Below are positions 52,644 through 61,741 of a stretch of 64,000 bases of DNA, piece by piece; position 1 is the stretch's first letter; each line of letters begins with the position of its first letter. Source of the DNA: Nitrincola iocasae (lineage in GTDB: Bacteria; Pseudomonadota; Gammaproteobacteria; Pseudomonadales; Balneatricaceae). The stretch lies in NCBI RefSeq assembly GCF_008727795.1, contig NZ_CP044222.1, forward strand, positions 1,426,001 through 1,490,000, in the 5' to 3' direction. The notes beneath the pieces are model-generated. The model was not told the origin of the DNA. It saw only the letters and a list, made by a program, of their open reading frames with translations, and made no database searches. Both the position numbers and the translations under genes were made by a program.

Positions 52644-54064
52644 CTTTCACTCATTGCCTGAGATGTTGCTCTAAGAACAGGTTTTAACAGGTATTCCAAT
52701 ACGGTTTTCTTACCGGTGAGTATATCCACCTGGGTGATCATCCCCGGAATAATGGTCAGGTCGTTATTAAAACCTGATTCATAGGTGCGCAGTCTGACCA
52801 GGTAGTAGGTGTTATCCTGCTCATCGGTAATGGTATCCGCACTGATATGTTCCACTTCGGCATCCAGGCCACCAAACACAGCGAAGTCATACGCGGTGAA
52901 TTTGATCATGGCTTCCTGTCCCGGGCGGATAAAGGCGATATCCTTGGGCGGAATGCGTGCCTCGATGATCAGTTGATCATCCAGGGGAATAATTTCCAGC
53001 ACTTCATGTCCGGGCGCCACTACCCCGCCTACGGTATTGGTAAACAGACGTTGCACGGTACCGCGAACCGGCGCGCGGATCTCGGTCTGCTTGACGATGT
53101 CTTCCAGACCCGATTCAGCCTGGGATAAAGCATTCAGGCGTGCCCGTGATTCCGATAACTGCGAATTCCAGCGGTTACGGACGGTCAACTCCACTTCACG
53201 AATTTTGTTTTGTGCTTCTTCAATCGCCGCTTCATTCCGGCTGATGATCGCTTCCGCCCGGTTCAGTTCTCCGCGGGCATTGGATACTTCACGCTCCAGA
53301 CGAATAATGTCGACATCCGATACCGCTCCAGATTGCAGCAGCGGCCGGGTAACCTGCAGTTCCCGGGAACTTAATGACAGGCTTCTGGCATGTTGAGAGC
53401 GAGCGGCACTGGCTTCACGCAGATCCTGCTCACGTTGCTCCAACTGGCTTTGATAGATGGAAATCTGTTCATTCAACTCTTCACGGTTACTGAAGAAGGT
53501 GCTGCGCTCATGCGCCACAATATCCGGTGCTTCCAATACCAGATCGACCGGAAAGTCAGGCTCATCGAGATTGCCGACCAGCGCTTGTAACCGTGCAACT
53601 TCGGCTCGCAGGGCGAGGAACTGTGCACGACTTTCTCTCAGGTTGGACACGGCACGGGTAGGATCAATTTTCAGTAACAGATCACCAGGATTAACGATCT
53701 GGCCTTCATGCACCCGTATCTCTTCAATAATCCCCCCGTCCATCGACTGCACCACCTGTAACTGGCGCGAAGGGATAACGCGTCCGTCGCCACGAGCAAC
53801 CTCATCCAGCGGCGCGTAAGCCGCCCAGACCAGCAGTGCGATCAGTGCCAGAGCCATGATATACAGTAAGCGGCGGGCATGAACCGGTTCCTGCTGAATA
53901 CGACCCCATTCAGCATCGACAACCCAGTCTTTGTCAGCCGGGTTGCCCAGCCAGCGCCCAAAAATACGGTCCAACATGGGCGAACCACGCTGACCAACAG
54001 TCTGGCTGATTTGTCCGACCCTGTCGAAGCCTTGCTGTTCCAGTGTTGTTTTCTGCGCAGTCAT
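52640..54064 (-). CDS. lapC: Type I secretion membrane fusion protein (LapC/HlyD family)
   Basis: A 474-residue HlyD-type adaptor. One inner-membrane span lies near residues 66-85 (LLYIMALALIALLVWAAYAP). A biotinyl-lipoyl-like half (VIPSRQLQVVQSMDGGIIEE, VHEGQIVNPGDLLLKIDPT) flanks a long coiled coil (residues about 160-300) that reaches the outer-membrane channel; the second half includes IRAPVRGTVQRLFTNTVGG. It joins LapB to LapE. The first base of its ATG overlaps the lapB stop (TGATG). Confidence 0.94.
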   Translation of the reverse strand: MTAQKTTLEQQGFDRVGQISQTVGQRGSPMLDRIFGRWLGNPADKDWVVDAEWGRIQQEPVHARRLLYIMALALIALLVWAAYAPLDEVARGDGRVIPSRQLQVVQSMDGGIIEEIRVHEGQIVNPGDLLLKIDPTRAVSNLRESRAQFLALRAEVARLQALVGNLDEPDFPVDLVLEAPDIVAHERSTFFSNREELNEQISIYQSQLEQREQDLREASAARSQHARSLSLSSRELQVTRPLLQSGAVSDVDIIRLEREVSNARGELNRAEAIISRNEAAIEEAQNKIREVELTVRNRWNSQLSESRARLNALSQAESGLEDIVKQTEIRAPVRGTVQRLFTNTVGGVVAPGHEVLEIIPLDDQLIIEARIPPKDIAFIRPGQEAMIKFTAYDFAVFGGLDAEVEHISADTITDEQDNTYYLVRLRTYESGFNNDLTIIPGMITQVDILTGKKTVLEYLLKPVLRATSQAMSER

Positions 54065-56199
54065 CAGTTTGCACTCCCCACACGACCCTGTTTGAGCGCT
54101 TCCATAACTTCGGCTTTCGGGCCATCTGCCACAACCTTGCCAGCATCGATGACCAGTAACCGGTCGGCCAGAGCCAGCAAAGAGCTGCGATGAGTAATTA
54201 CCAGCAGGGTTTTGCCTCGTGAATAGCGTGCCAGATTCTGCTTGATGGTTTCTTCACTGGAGTGATCCAGTGATCCCGTTGGTTCATCCAGCAGCAGCAG
54301 GGGAGGATCATTGATCAGTGCGCGGGCGATGGCAACCGACTGGCGTTGACCGCCCGAAAGCAGTTGACCACGTTCACCCACCTGCATATCAAAACCAGCA
54401 GGATGTGAATTGATAAAGGGTGCCAGGCCACTGAGCGTCGCCGCACGCAGAATCTGGTGATCTTCTGCCTGAGGGGCGGCGGTAATAATATTGTCCTTTA
54501 AGGTGCCGAAAAACATCGACACATCCTGAGGCACATAGCCGATCTGGCGTCGCAGTTCTGAAGGGTCAATCTGGCGAATATCCACACCGTCAATCAGAAT
54601 GGCGCCGGATTCAGGTTCGTACAGACCCAGAATTAATTTTTCCAGCGTACTCTTACCCGAGCCGTTACGTCCGAGTACGGCAACATGTTCACCGGCTTTT
54701 ATTTTAAAGCTGACATCGGTCAGTGCCTGACGCTCATCATTCGGGTAGCGAAAGCATACGCGTCTGAATTCGATTTCACCCTGCAGCGAAGGACGACTAA
54801 TCCAGTTTTTGTTTTCCGGACGCTCAATGGGGCGTTCCATGATCTCGTTCAGAGACTGCATGGCTGTAGCGGAATGGTGGTATTGGGCCAGCAGTCCAGC
54901 CGCCTGGCTGATAGGTGCCATGGCACGAGAAGACAACAGATAAGCGGCGATTAAGCCACCCTGAGTCAGATTGCCCTCAATAATCATATACACACCGATA
55001 ATAATAATGGCAACCGCCACACTATGCTGTGTCCACTGCGCGCCGTTGGTGATAGACGCTGAAATCAGCCGCATCTGTGCCGCTGTACGTGTCAGGAAAA
55101 TGGTGGTTTTTTCCCAGACAGACTGAATTTTACTTTCAGCCCCAAAGCTTTTCAGTGTTTCCAGGTTGGACAGGCTCTCGATCAGCGTGGAGTTACGCAT
55201 CGCACCTGCTCGCATAGACGTTTCCGACAGGCTATGCATCTTGGCCTGTGCACTTAATGCGTAGATCAATACCAATAATGCCCCGGCTATAATAGGCAGC
55301 ACCAGTGGCCAGCCGATGATTGCGATAATCGTGGCAAACAACAGCACAAAGGGCAGATCAACCAGTGCAACTACGGTCAGTGAACCAATAAAACTGCGCA
55401 CTGATTCAAAGGACTGCACATTGGCAGCAAAAGAGCCAGCAGACGCCGGGCGGTTGGCCATTTTCATACCCAATACCCGCTCCATAATCGCTGAAGACAG
55501 TTTGACGTCGGCGCGGCTGGCGCCCAGATCGACAAACCAACTGCGCATCAGCCGCAATACCAGGTCAGCCGACAGTACAATAAACACCCCGGCCGCCAGT
55601 ACCCACAGGGTGTCTGTCGCATGGTTGGGGACTACGCGATCATACACATTCATCACAAACAGCGGCATGGCCACGGCAAAGCAGTTAATCATCACTGCCG
55701 ACAGCAAGACATCCCGGTAGAGTCGGCGATTCTCAGCAATAACGCCCCAGAACCAATGGCGGTCACGTACTTTTTTAATTTCCGGTGCGCGGCTGTCAAA
55801 GCGAAATTCGGGCCGGGCGTAGATTACCTGACCGGAAAACTGTGACTGAATTTCCTTTAGTGGCACAGCCACTACGGTTTCACTCAGTTCAGGGTAAACG
55901 ATTTCGGCCGTTTGTTGTTCAGTATCAATGCGGTTAACCACGCAGGCCTTGTCATTTTTCAATAACAGGATAGCGGGTAACAGATTACTATTGAGTTGAT
56001 CCAGGCGACTATGACTGATGCGGCTGGCAAGACCCGCACGCTTGGCCGCACGTCCAAAAACAGAAGGGGTAAGAATGCCATTGACCAACGGCAGTCCCGC
56101 TATGGCTGTTTCTGCAGAAACCGGCGCGTCATGAAACCGTGACAGAATAAGCAAACAGCCCAGTAATGCACCGCCAGGGGTTTCAGTAAACACAGACAT
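54064..56199 (-). CDS. lapB: Type I secretion ABC transporter (LapB family)
   Basis: A 711-residue exporter. Residues 1-130 form a C39 peptidase-like domain without the catalytic cysteine motif, as in RTX adhesin exporters; six membrane spans follow (residues about 155-430), then the ATPase with Walker A LGRNGSGKSTLEKL, signature LLSGGQRQSVAIARAL and Walker B LLLLDEPTGSLDH. It powers export of the RTX-tailed adhesin directly to the outside. An in-frame TTG four codons upstream is possible; the ATG at 56199 is preferred. Confidence 0.94.
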   Translation of the reverse strand: MSVFTETPGGALLGCLLILSRFHDAPVSAETAIAGLPLVNGILTPSVFGRAAKRAGLASRISHSRLDQLNSNLLPAILLLKNDKACVVNRIDTEQQTAEIVYPELSETVVAVPLKEIQSQFSGQVIYARPEFRFDSRAPEIKKVRDRHWFWGVIAENRRLYRDVLLSAVMINCFAVAMPLFVMNVYDRVVPNHATDTLWVLAAGVFIVLSADLVLRLMRSWFVDLGASRADVKLSSAIMERVLGMKMANRPASAGSFAANVQSFESVRSFIGSLTVVALVDLPFVLLFATIIAIIGWPLVLPIIAGALLVLIYALSAQAKMHSLSETSMRAGAMRNSTLIESLSNLETLKSFGAESKIQSVWEKTTIFLTRTAAQMRLISASITNGAQWTQHSVAVAIIIIGVYMIIEGNLTQGGLIAAYLLSSRAMAPISQAAGLLAQYHHSATAMQSLNEIMERPIERPENKNWISRPSLQGEIEFRRVCFRYPNDERQALTDVSFKIKAGEHVAVLGRNGSGKSTLEKLILGLYEPESGAILIDGVDIRQIDPSELRRQIGYVPQDVSMFFGTLKDNIITAAPQAEDHQILRAATLSGLAPFINSHPAGFDMQVGERGQLLSGGQRQSVAIARALINDPPLLLLDEPTGSLDHSSEETIKQNLARYSRGKTLLVITHRSSLLALADRLLVIDAGKVVADGPKAEVMEALKQGRVGSAN

Positions 56200-56282
56200 A
56201 CAGTGTCTCAAGTCAGATAAAAAAGACGGACCTGAAAATCAGGCCCGTATAGATCAGAACTTAACCAATAAATGGTTTTTAA

Positions 56283-57710
56283 TCAACGTTGCAGACGGCT
56301 TTGCGCAATACTGCTGTTGACATCCAGATCAGGGCAGGCGCTTTCAGCGTCAACCGTAAAGCTCTCTGCGCCCAGATCAGACAGACTCGGCAGCCCTTCG
56401 CGTACAACATCCAGTGCTGGCAGAAGCTCGCCCATACTTGTCAGGGTGCGCGCAGCAGCAATGCTGCGATCATAGACAGCATTGGTGTAAGCGCGGCTAG
56501 CCTGGAAGTATTCGTTTTCTGAATCCAGTACGTCTAACAGGGTACGATCGCCGATATCAAATTGGTCTTTGTAGGCAGTACGAACGCGGTCAGAAGAAAT
56601 ACGGTGCTGGTTCAGGATCGGCAGTTGCTCATCCAGCTTGCGCACATCATTAATGGCAATCTGCAGCGTCTGACGCATATCGACACAGGCCTTGTCGCGC
56701 TCAAATTTGGCAACATTCACTTCTTCGTAAGCACGCTGCAAAGATGCCCGGTCGCGACCACCATTATACAGATTGTACTGGAATTCCAGCGCAACCCGGC
56801 CATCACTACGGCGGTTATCAAAACCCTGGTCATCATAATCCTGGGTGCCGTAGCGGGCGGTCAGATTAAGGCGTGGTCTGAAATCAGAGCGTCTGCGATC
56901 AACCGCGGCTTCCTGGGATTGAATGTTACGAATCGCTGCATGGAAGGCTGGATTGCCCTGGTAGGCAAGCTGTAAGGCTTCACGTACGTCGTCAGGAATG
57001 CGGGTGTCATTGAGTGTGGCAGGCAGCATGTTGTCAGCAGGTAATTCGCCCACTATGCGTAAATAACGTGCACTGACATCGTGCAGGTTAGAGAGTTCGG
57101 TCAGCAGGTTGGCCTCGGCTAAAGATAAACGACCAGAAATCTGTTCCAGATCGGCACGGCGTGCAACACCGGCTCTGGCACTTTCTTCAATTCGGTCAAA
57201 CACGGTGATGTGTTCGTCAAAGTTATCTTCAGCCAGCGCTACGAGTTCACGGTAACGCATCACGTCTTCGTAAGCATTCACCGCCTCTAACGCTGTATTT
57301 TCAACGTTATCCAGTAATTCGAAGTAGCGTACCAGTTGGGCGCTTTCAAAGCGTCTGACTTCGTTACGGGTTCTGAAACCGTCATAAAGCATCTGTGTCA
57401 GGCTGATCTCAGCGGCGGCACCGGAGAATTCATCTTCTCCAGTATAGTTTTCCCAGTCCCGGTACTCGTGGCCGTAGCCTGCGGTAAAATCGACAATGGG
57501 CCGATAACCGCCGCGGGCAAACTCGGTGTCATAGTCAGATGCCATGAAAGCGTGCCAACTGGCCTGCACTTCAGGATTGGTTTCAATTGCCTTGCGAGCA
57601 ATGTCAGCAATGGTGGTACTGTCCATTTGAGCGTAAGCAGAGACAGATAAAAGGCAGCTGCCAGAGATCAGACAAGCCAGTAGCGTGCGTGGAGCTTTAA
57701 TTATTTTCAT
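56283..57710 (-). CDS. lapE: TolC-family outer-membrane channel of the Lap secretion system
   Basis: A 475-residue TolC-family protein with a Sec signal peptide ending SVSAYA. Internal repeats of the TolC fold are visible (AIETNPEVQASWHAFMAS and later LAYQGNPAFHAAIRNIQSQE), with conserved LTQMLYDGFRTRNEV and FQYNLYNGGRDRASLQRAYEE. It forms the outer-membrane pore, and in Lap systems it also holds the N-terminal retention module of the adhesin. A GTG three codons upstream (57719) is an alternative start. It lies 83 bp before lapB. Confidence 0.92.
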   Translation of the reverse strand: MKIIKAPRTLLACLISGSCLLSVSAYAQMDSTTIADIARKAIETNPEVQASWHAFMASDYDTEFARGGYRPIVDFTAGYGHEYRDWENYTGEDEFSGAAAEISLTQMLYDGFRTRNEVRRFESAQLVRYFELLDNVENTALEAVNAYEDVMRYRELVALAEDNFDEHITVFDRIEESARAGVARRADLEQISGRLSLAEANLLTELSNLHDVSARYLRIVGELPADNMLPATLNDTRIPDDVREALQLAYQGNPAFHAAIRNIQSQEAAVDRRRSDFRPRLNLTARYGTQDYDDQGFDNRRSDGRVALEFQYNLYNGGRDRASLQRAYEEVNVAKFERDKACVDMRQTLQIAINDVRKLDEQLPILNQHRISSDRVRTAYKDQFDIGDRTLLDVLDSENEYFQASRAYTNAVYDRSIAAARTLTSMGELLPALDVVREGLPSLSDLGAESFTVDAESACPDLDVNSSIAQSRLQR

Positions 57711-57804
57711 TCCTTTCACCCATGATTAAAGCATTAAACATGATTGTATTCAGTGTAGGTTAGCACTTAAGCGTAAGCAAAAAGTAATCAGTCACTGCAA
57801 TAAC

Positions 57805-60800
57805 TTATAGGCTGTGTAACAAACGCTGTAAAGTTTCTGACAATAAATCATGTTCCTGATTGATTGTGCTATCCAAAGTTCGTTTAAGCAAAATACGCGC
57901 CATATTTTTGAGATCTGAGCGGATCAGGGCTTCGGCTCCCATCAATACTGCCATTGGCAAACCGTCGGCATAGGCACTGTGGATACCATTAATCAGCCAG
58001 TCGATCTGCTCACTGCGAACGGGTTCATCGGCGGTTGCACTCAAGCTTAAAATCAGCAGCTCTGAAGCACACAGCCATAAATGATGCTGCAATCTGGTTG
58101 CAATTTCATGACAGGCCCGAGCGTATTCCAGTGCATATGCGTGCTCATTGCAGTGAGTCAGGGTCGAAGCGGCAAAAAACAATTGATAGCAATGGCTGCT
58201 TGGCGTCAGGGTCTCAGCAGGCAAGGCCAGCAGTTGCTCGCAACATCTGTTGGCTTGTTCAGGTTGGCCATCAAAACACCAGGCCCAGGCCAGAAAGCCC
58301 ATAGCCAGAACGGCGGGATTCTCGTGGCTGTAATTATTCAGCTCCTCAACATTAACCTGTTGTGTGAGCAATAGCGACTGCTCAGCATGGCTGCGACTCT
58401 GCTGGAAGTGCCCCATCCAGAAATGGCTGTTGGCCAACGCCCAATGAGCCAGAGTCAATTGGGCTGGCGTGTCGGCATGATCATATAACAGATTCGCGGC
58501 CTGCAAACGTGATCGTTCAGTATCTACCGAGCCTATCCCTAAAAACAGCAGATACAGGGAGCGGAAACTGGCGGTTTCATCGGCAACCTGCTTCGCCAGT
58601 TGTAAGGCTTCAGAAGCCGCTTTGAAGGCATACAGGTCACCGTAACCAAAGGCCATGATACGACTCTGTGCCAGATCATTTAGCAGCGTTACGCGCAGTT
58701 CCAGGGAAAAATCCACCGAAGTATCAAGTTTCAGAGCTGCACCCAGGCAGTGAGCGGCATCAGTATAGCGGCGCTGCTGTAAGGCAGATTGACCGCAACG
58801 TAAGTAAAGATCCGCTGCTTTATCCTGCTCACCTGCTGCGCACCAGTGGTAAGCCAGACGCGCCTTGATTTCAAATGGGGTTTTACCGCGTTGTTTCTGT
58901 TCCAATTGCAAGGCCAACATTCTGTGTACGTAGCGCTGGCGGCTCGGTGGATTTAATGAAGCCAGCACCTGTTGCAGCAAGGGCGGCGTGAAGGCAAGCT
59001 GTGTTTTATCCTGCCACTGCAGCAGCTTGGTCGTAATCAGTTGTTCTATCGTTTCGTTCGGCGTTGCCAGATTTTGTATCTGACCTATCTGCAAAGCCTG
59101 ATCCGAGTGAATATCCGGCCAATATAAAGCCAGTTGCAAGGCGCTGTCACGCCACTCATCCAGTTGGTCAATGCGATAACTAAAGTACTGCAAGACTTCA
59201 CCGGGCAACTGGTTGTCTTCAGAAGAGTTGGCCATTACCTTGAGTAAAAACGGGTTGTGATCAGTCAGTTCCAGCAGCTGTGCGGACTCATCCGGGGAGC
59301 GCCAGTTTTGACTGCTACGGGAAAAAAACTTGAGTAAACGGTTTGCCGAAGTGTGGCTGAGTCTGGGGAGTGTCAGGCTAAACCATGCTGGATGTGTTGC
59401 TGTATCGGGGAGCTTGCGGGCACTGAGCAGTACCATAAGCGGGCAGGATGTGAGATCAGCCAGGTGCTCAATCAGCGCCAGTGTTGTTGCATCTATCCAG
59501 TGGCCATCTTCAATCCACACCAGCAGGCAAGAGCCATTGAGCCCGTGCAGTAGTTGGCTGATGGCATCAAAGGCCTGTTGAATGTTTTCTTCGGTGGGGT
59601 GTGCGTTATAGGCCATCAGATCGATCAGAACCGGTTGCTGTAGCAACTGGTCCCAGCCATGTCGGCGTAAACGCTCTTTGAGAATATCAGGTTTGACGGT
59701 TTCATCGGCCTGAAACCCCAGTAGTTGACGCAAACAGCTGATCAGTGGAAACAAGGGTTGCTGTTGGCGGTCAGGATAACAGCGCAGTTTGAATACTCTA
59801 TCACCGGACTGGCGTTGATGTTTCAGCCACTGTGACAGCATTAGAGTCTTACCACTGCCTGCTGGACCGGTCATATTCACCAGTAAGGGGTGTTGGTGAG
59901 GGTCAATCCGGTCACGCTGCTGACTGAGTGTCTCGTACAGGGGTTGCTGTTCCGGCAGTGGCAGAGAGTCTGACTCTGTAAACCAACCGGGTTCATCCAC
60001 CAGCAAAAAAGCCCCGGATAAACTGCCATCATTGCGGCGACGGCGCTCGGTGACTTTACGCGCCTGTACCTTGCGCTCTAACAAGCGGTAGCAGGGTTCA
60101 CTAAGTAAAATCTGCCCATCTGAAGCACTCTGACACAGCAAGCTGGTTTCTTCGGTCACATTACCCAGCAGATCGGGCAGGGCGGCACTCAGTGATGAAA
60201 ACAGCGTGCCGGTATGCACTCCGGCACGCAGGTCTATTTCTGGATGAGTCCGGGCATAATGCATTAAGCGTATCGTGCTGCGAACAGCCAGCCAGGCATT
60301 ATCCTCAAGCGCCAGAGGCCAGCCGAAGTAGAAGAATGCACCGTGACCGGCACTGTTTAGATGAAAGGCACCAATTTCATCACAGATCAGCTTGCGCGAG
60401 TAGTGATCAGCATCGAACAGTTGCTGTGCTGCTGCTTCCGGATCTGACAAGCTGCAGCGCCACTGCAGATGCACGACTACAACGGGTGAAATTTTCTCAA
60501 TAGCCGGAAACTGATCCAGTTGCGATGTACGCGCAGGCTGTTCATTAAGTTGCTGAGTCAGCTGGCTGTAAAGTGATTGTGACTTACTGTCCGGTAAAAC
60601 GCCCAGTTCACGCTGCATGCGTTGGGTAAAGTTCTCATAAAGACGCAAAGCCAGACGTGTTTGACCATTTTCAGAACACAGCCGCATAACTTCACGCAGT
60701 AAGGATTCATTGTCAGGGTCTAGTTGCTGTATCTTCTGTGCATAACTGATCACCAGACCTGACTGACGATCGTCCTGCGCCTGCGTGATTAGTGTATTCA

Positions 60801-61305
60801 GCAAGCGTATCTGACAACTGCGGAAATACGCACGCTTATCGGCCAGCCAGTATTCATACTCCTCGCAGCCCGGCAGCGAATAACCCGCCATAAACTCGCC
60901 AGTCAGCAGGCTGTCTTCCTTGAAATGCTCGAGGTTATTCACCTTGGAGTTAGGAAGGCGCTGTAAGGTTTCCAGATCGGTAATATCCAAATGCAGCAGT
61001 GCATGATTCTGCAGTGCAATAAAATGCCGATCCACAATCAGCGCCGTATGAAATGGAGTGGTGTTAAACAATTTCGACAGAATCGATAACACCTGACGCA
61101 AATTCACCCGCGCCGCCGGTTCATCCAGATCCGGCCAGAACAAACTGGCAATAACAGCCCGCGAGTGATTACGATTCCTCTCCGCCGCCAGAAAACCCAA
61201 TAACCCCAAAGCCTTACGATAGCGCAACTGCAAAGGCACCTCACCCCCAGCACCCTTCAACATCGGCGTATCCAGCAAACAAAGACGACTAATCTGCGTA
61301 TTCAA
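57805..61305 (-). CDS. Very large SARP/BTAD - cyclase-like - AAA ATPase - TPR regulator
   Basis: About 1166 residues. The N-terminal 270 residues look like a BTAD/SARP-type regulator (LQLRYRKALGLLGFLAAERN, ASLFWPDLDEPAARVNLRQV, LYENFTQRMQRELGVLPDS). Residues about 275-430 resemble a class III cyclase homology domain (GHGAFFYFGWPLALEDNAW, RAGVHTGTLFSS), but metal-binding aspartates seem lost. A STAND-type ATPase follows, with Walker A GPAGSGKT (near residue 480) and IEDGHWID; the C-terminal 400 residues are TPR-like. The longer frame from GTG 61356 begins inside a REP; TTG 61305 with GGAG six bases ahead is the likelier start. It sits between lapE and the adhesin gene, so I infer control of adhesion. 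Confidence 0.82.
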   Translation of the reverse strand: MNTQISRLCLLDTPMLKGAGGEVPLQLRYRKALGLLGFLAAERNRNHSRAVIASLFWPDLDEPAARVNLRQVLSILSKLFNTTPFHTALIVDRHFIALQNHALLHLDITDLETLQRLPNSKVNNLEHFKEDSLLTGEFMAGYSLPGCEEYEYWLADKRAYFRSCQIRLLNTLITQAQDDRQSGLVISYAQKIQQLDPDNESLLREVMRLCSENGQTRLALRLYENFTQRMQRELGVLPDSKSQSLYSQLTQQLNEQPARTSQLDQFPAIEKISPVVVVHLQWRCSLSDPEAAAQQLFDADHYSRKLICDEIGAFHLNSAGHGAFFYFGWPLALEDNAWLAVRSTIRLMHYARTHPEIDLRAGVHTGTLFSSLSAALPDLLGNVTEETSLLCQSASDGQILLSEPCYRLLERKVQARKVTERRRRNDGSLSGAFLLVDEPGWFTESDSLPLPEQQPLYETLSQQRDRIDPHQHPLLVNMTGPAGSGKTLMLSQWLKHQRQSGDRVFKLRCYPDRQQQPLFPLISCLRQLLGFQADETVKPDILKERLRRHGWDQLLQQPVLIDLMAYNAHPTEENIQQAFDAISQLLHGLNGSCLLVWIEDGHWIDATTLALIEHLADLTSCPLMVLLSARKLPDTATHPAWFSLTLPRLSHTSANRLLKFFSRSSQNWRSPDESAQLLELTDHNPFLLKVMANSSEDNQLPGEVLQYFSYRIDQLDEWRDSALQLALYWPDIHSDQALQIGQIQNLATPNETIEQLITTKLLQWQDKTQLAFTPPLLQQVLASLNPPSRQRYVHRMLALQLEQKQRGKTPFEIKARLAYHWCAAGEQDKAADLYLRCGQSALQQRRYTDAAHCLGAALKLDTSVDFSLELRVTLLNDLAQSRIMAFGYGDLYAFKAASEALQLAKQVADETASFRSLYLLFLGIGSVDTERSRLQAANLLYDHADTPAQLTLAHWALANSHFWMGHFQQSRSHAEQSLLLTQQVNVEELNNYSHENPAVLAMGFLAWAWCFDGQPEQANRCCEQLLALPAETLTPSSHCYQLFFAASTLTHCNEHAYALEYARACHEIATRLQHHLWLCASELLILSLSATADEPVRSEQIDWLINGIHSAYADGLPMAVLMGAEALIRSDLKNMARILLKRTLDSTINQEHDLLSETLQRLLHSL

Positions 61306-61560
61306 ACACCACTCCAAATTAAACCAAACCCATTCGCCCGGAGACCGGGCTCCCACAGACCGGGCATCTACATGTAGGAGCTCACTCTGTGAGCGAACAA
61401 CCCCAATTGTGAGCGAACAACCTCAATCAAAACCCTATTCTATATTCGCCCGGAGACCGGGCTCCCACAGACCGGGCACCTACAAACCGGGCATCTACAT
61501 GTAGGAGCTCACTCTGTGAGCGAACAACCTCAATTGTGAGCGAACAACCCCAATCTAAAT
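61306..61560. repeat. REP array 5 upstream of the large regulator
   Basis: Two near copies of a block: inverted GCCCGG-stem REP (61333-61357 and 61445-61469), inverted half units (GACCGGGCATCTACA and variants), then a forward REP with GCTCAC/GTGAGC arms (61373-61397 and 61500-61524), and a detached tail TTGTGAGCGAACAACC. The blocks are offset by 112-127 bp. This lies between two divergent genes, unlike the other arrays, and reaches to within 28 bp of the regulator's probable start codon. Confidence 0.88.
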
Positions 61561-61620
61561 ACCCCACAAACAATAACCCTATCTGTACTACGGTCCAATA
61601 TGCACAGGGCTCAAGTCATT

Positions 61621-61657
61621 TATAATGCCATGCATAACCGCACAAATGTACATTTGT
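61621..61657 (+). promoter_or_regulatory. Candidate promoter and perfect palindrome before the adhesin gene
   Basis: TATAAT (61621-61626) has no good -35 partner, as at activator-dependent promoters. Sixteen bases downstream is the perfect 16-bp palindrome ACAAATGTACATTTGT (61642-61657), which would fall at about +9 to +24 of the transcript and could be an operator. The adhesin ATG is at 61742 with AAGGA upstream. Confidence 0.5.
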
Positions 61658-61741
61658 ACATCAGCGAAAGAATACACAAGTAAGTCTGTAAATCTAACCT
61701 AACTGGTTAAGCAGTACAGTCCGAAAAATAAGGATACTGAA

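Noticed and set aside
16377..61560. Repeats considered as a CRISPR array
   Set aside because: Units are palindromic with near-identical linkers and not direct repeats with unique spacers; no cas gene is present.
61681..61720. TAAC-TG-GTTA before the adhesin as a LuxR-type site
   Set aside because: Only four paired bases per arm; too common by chance.
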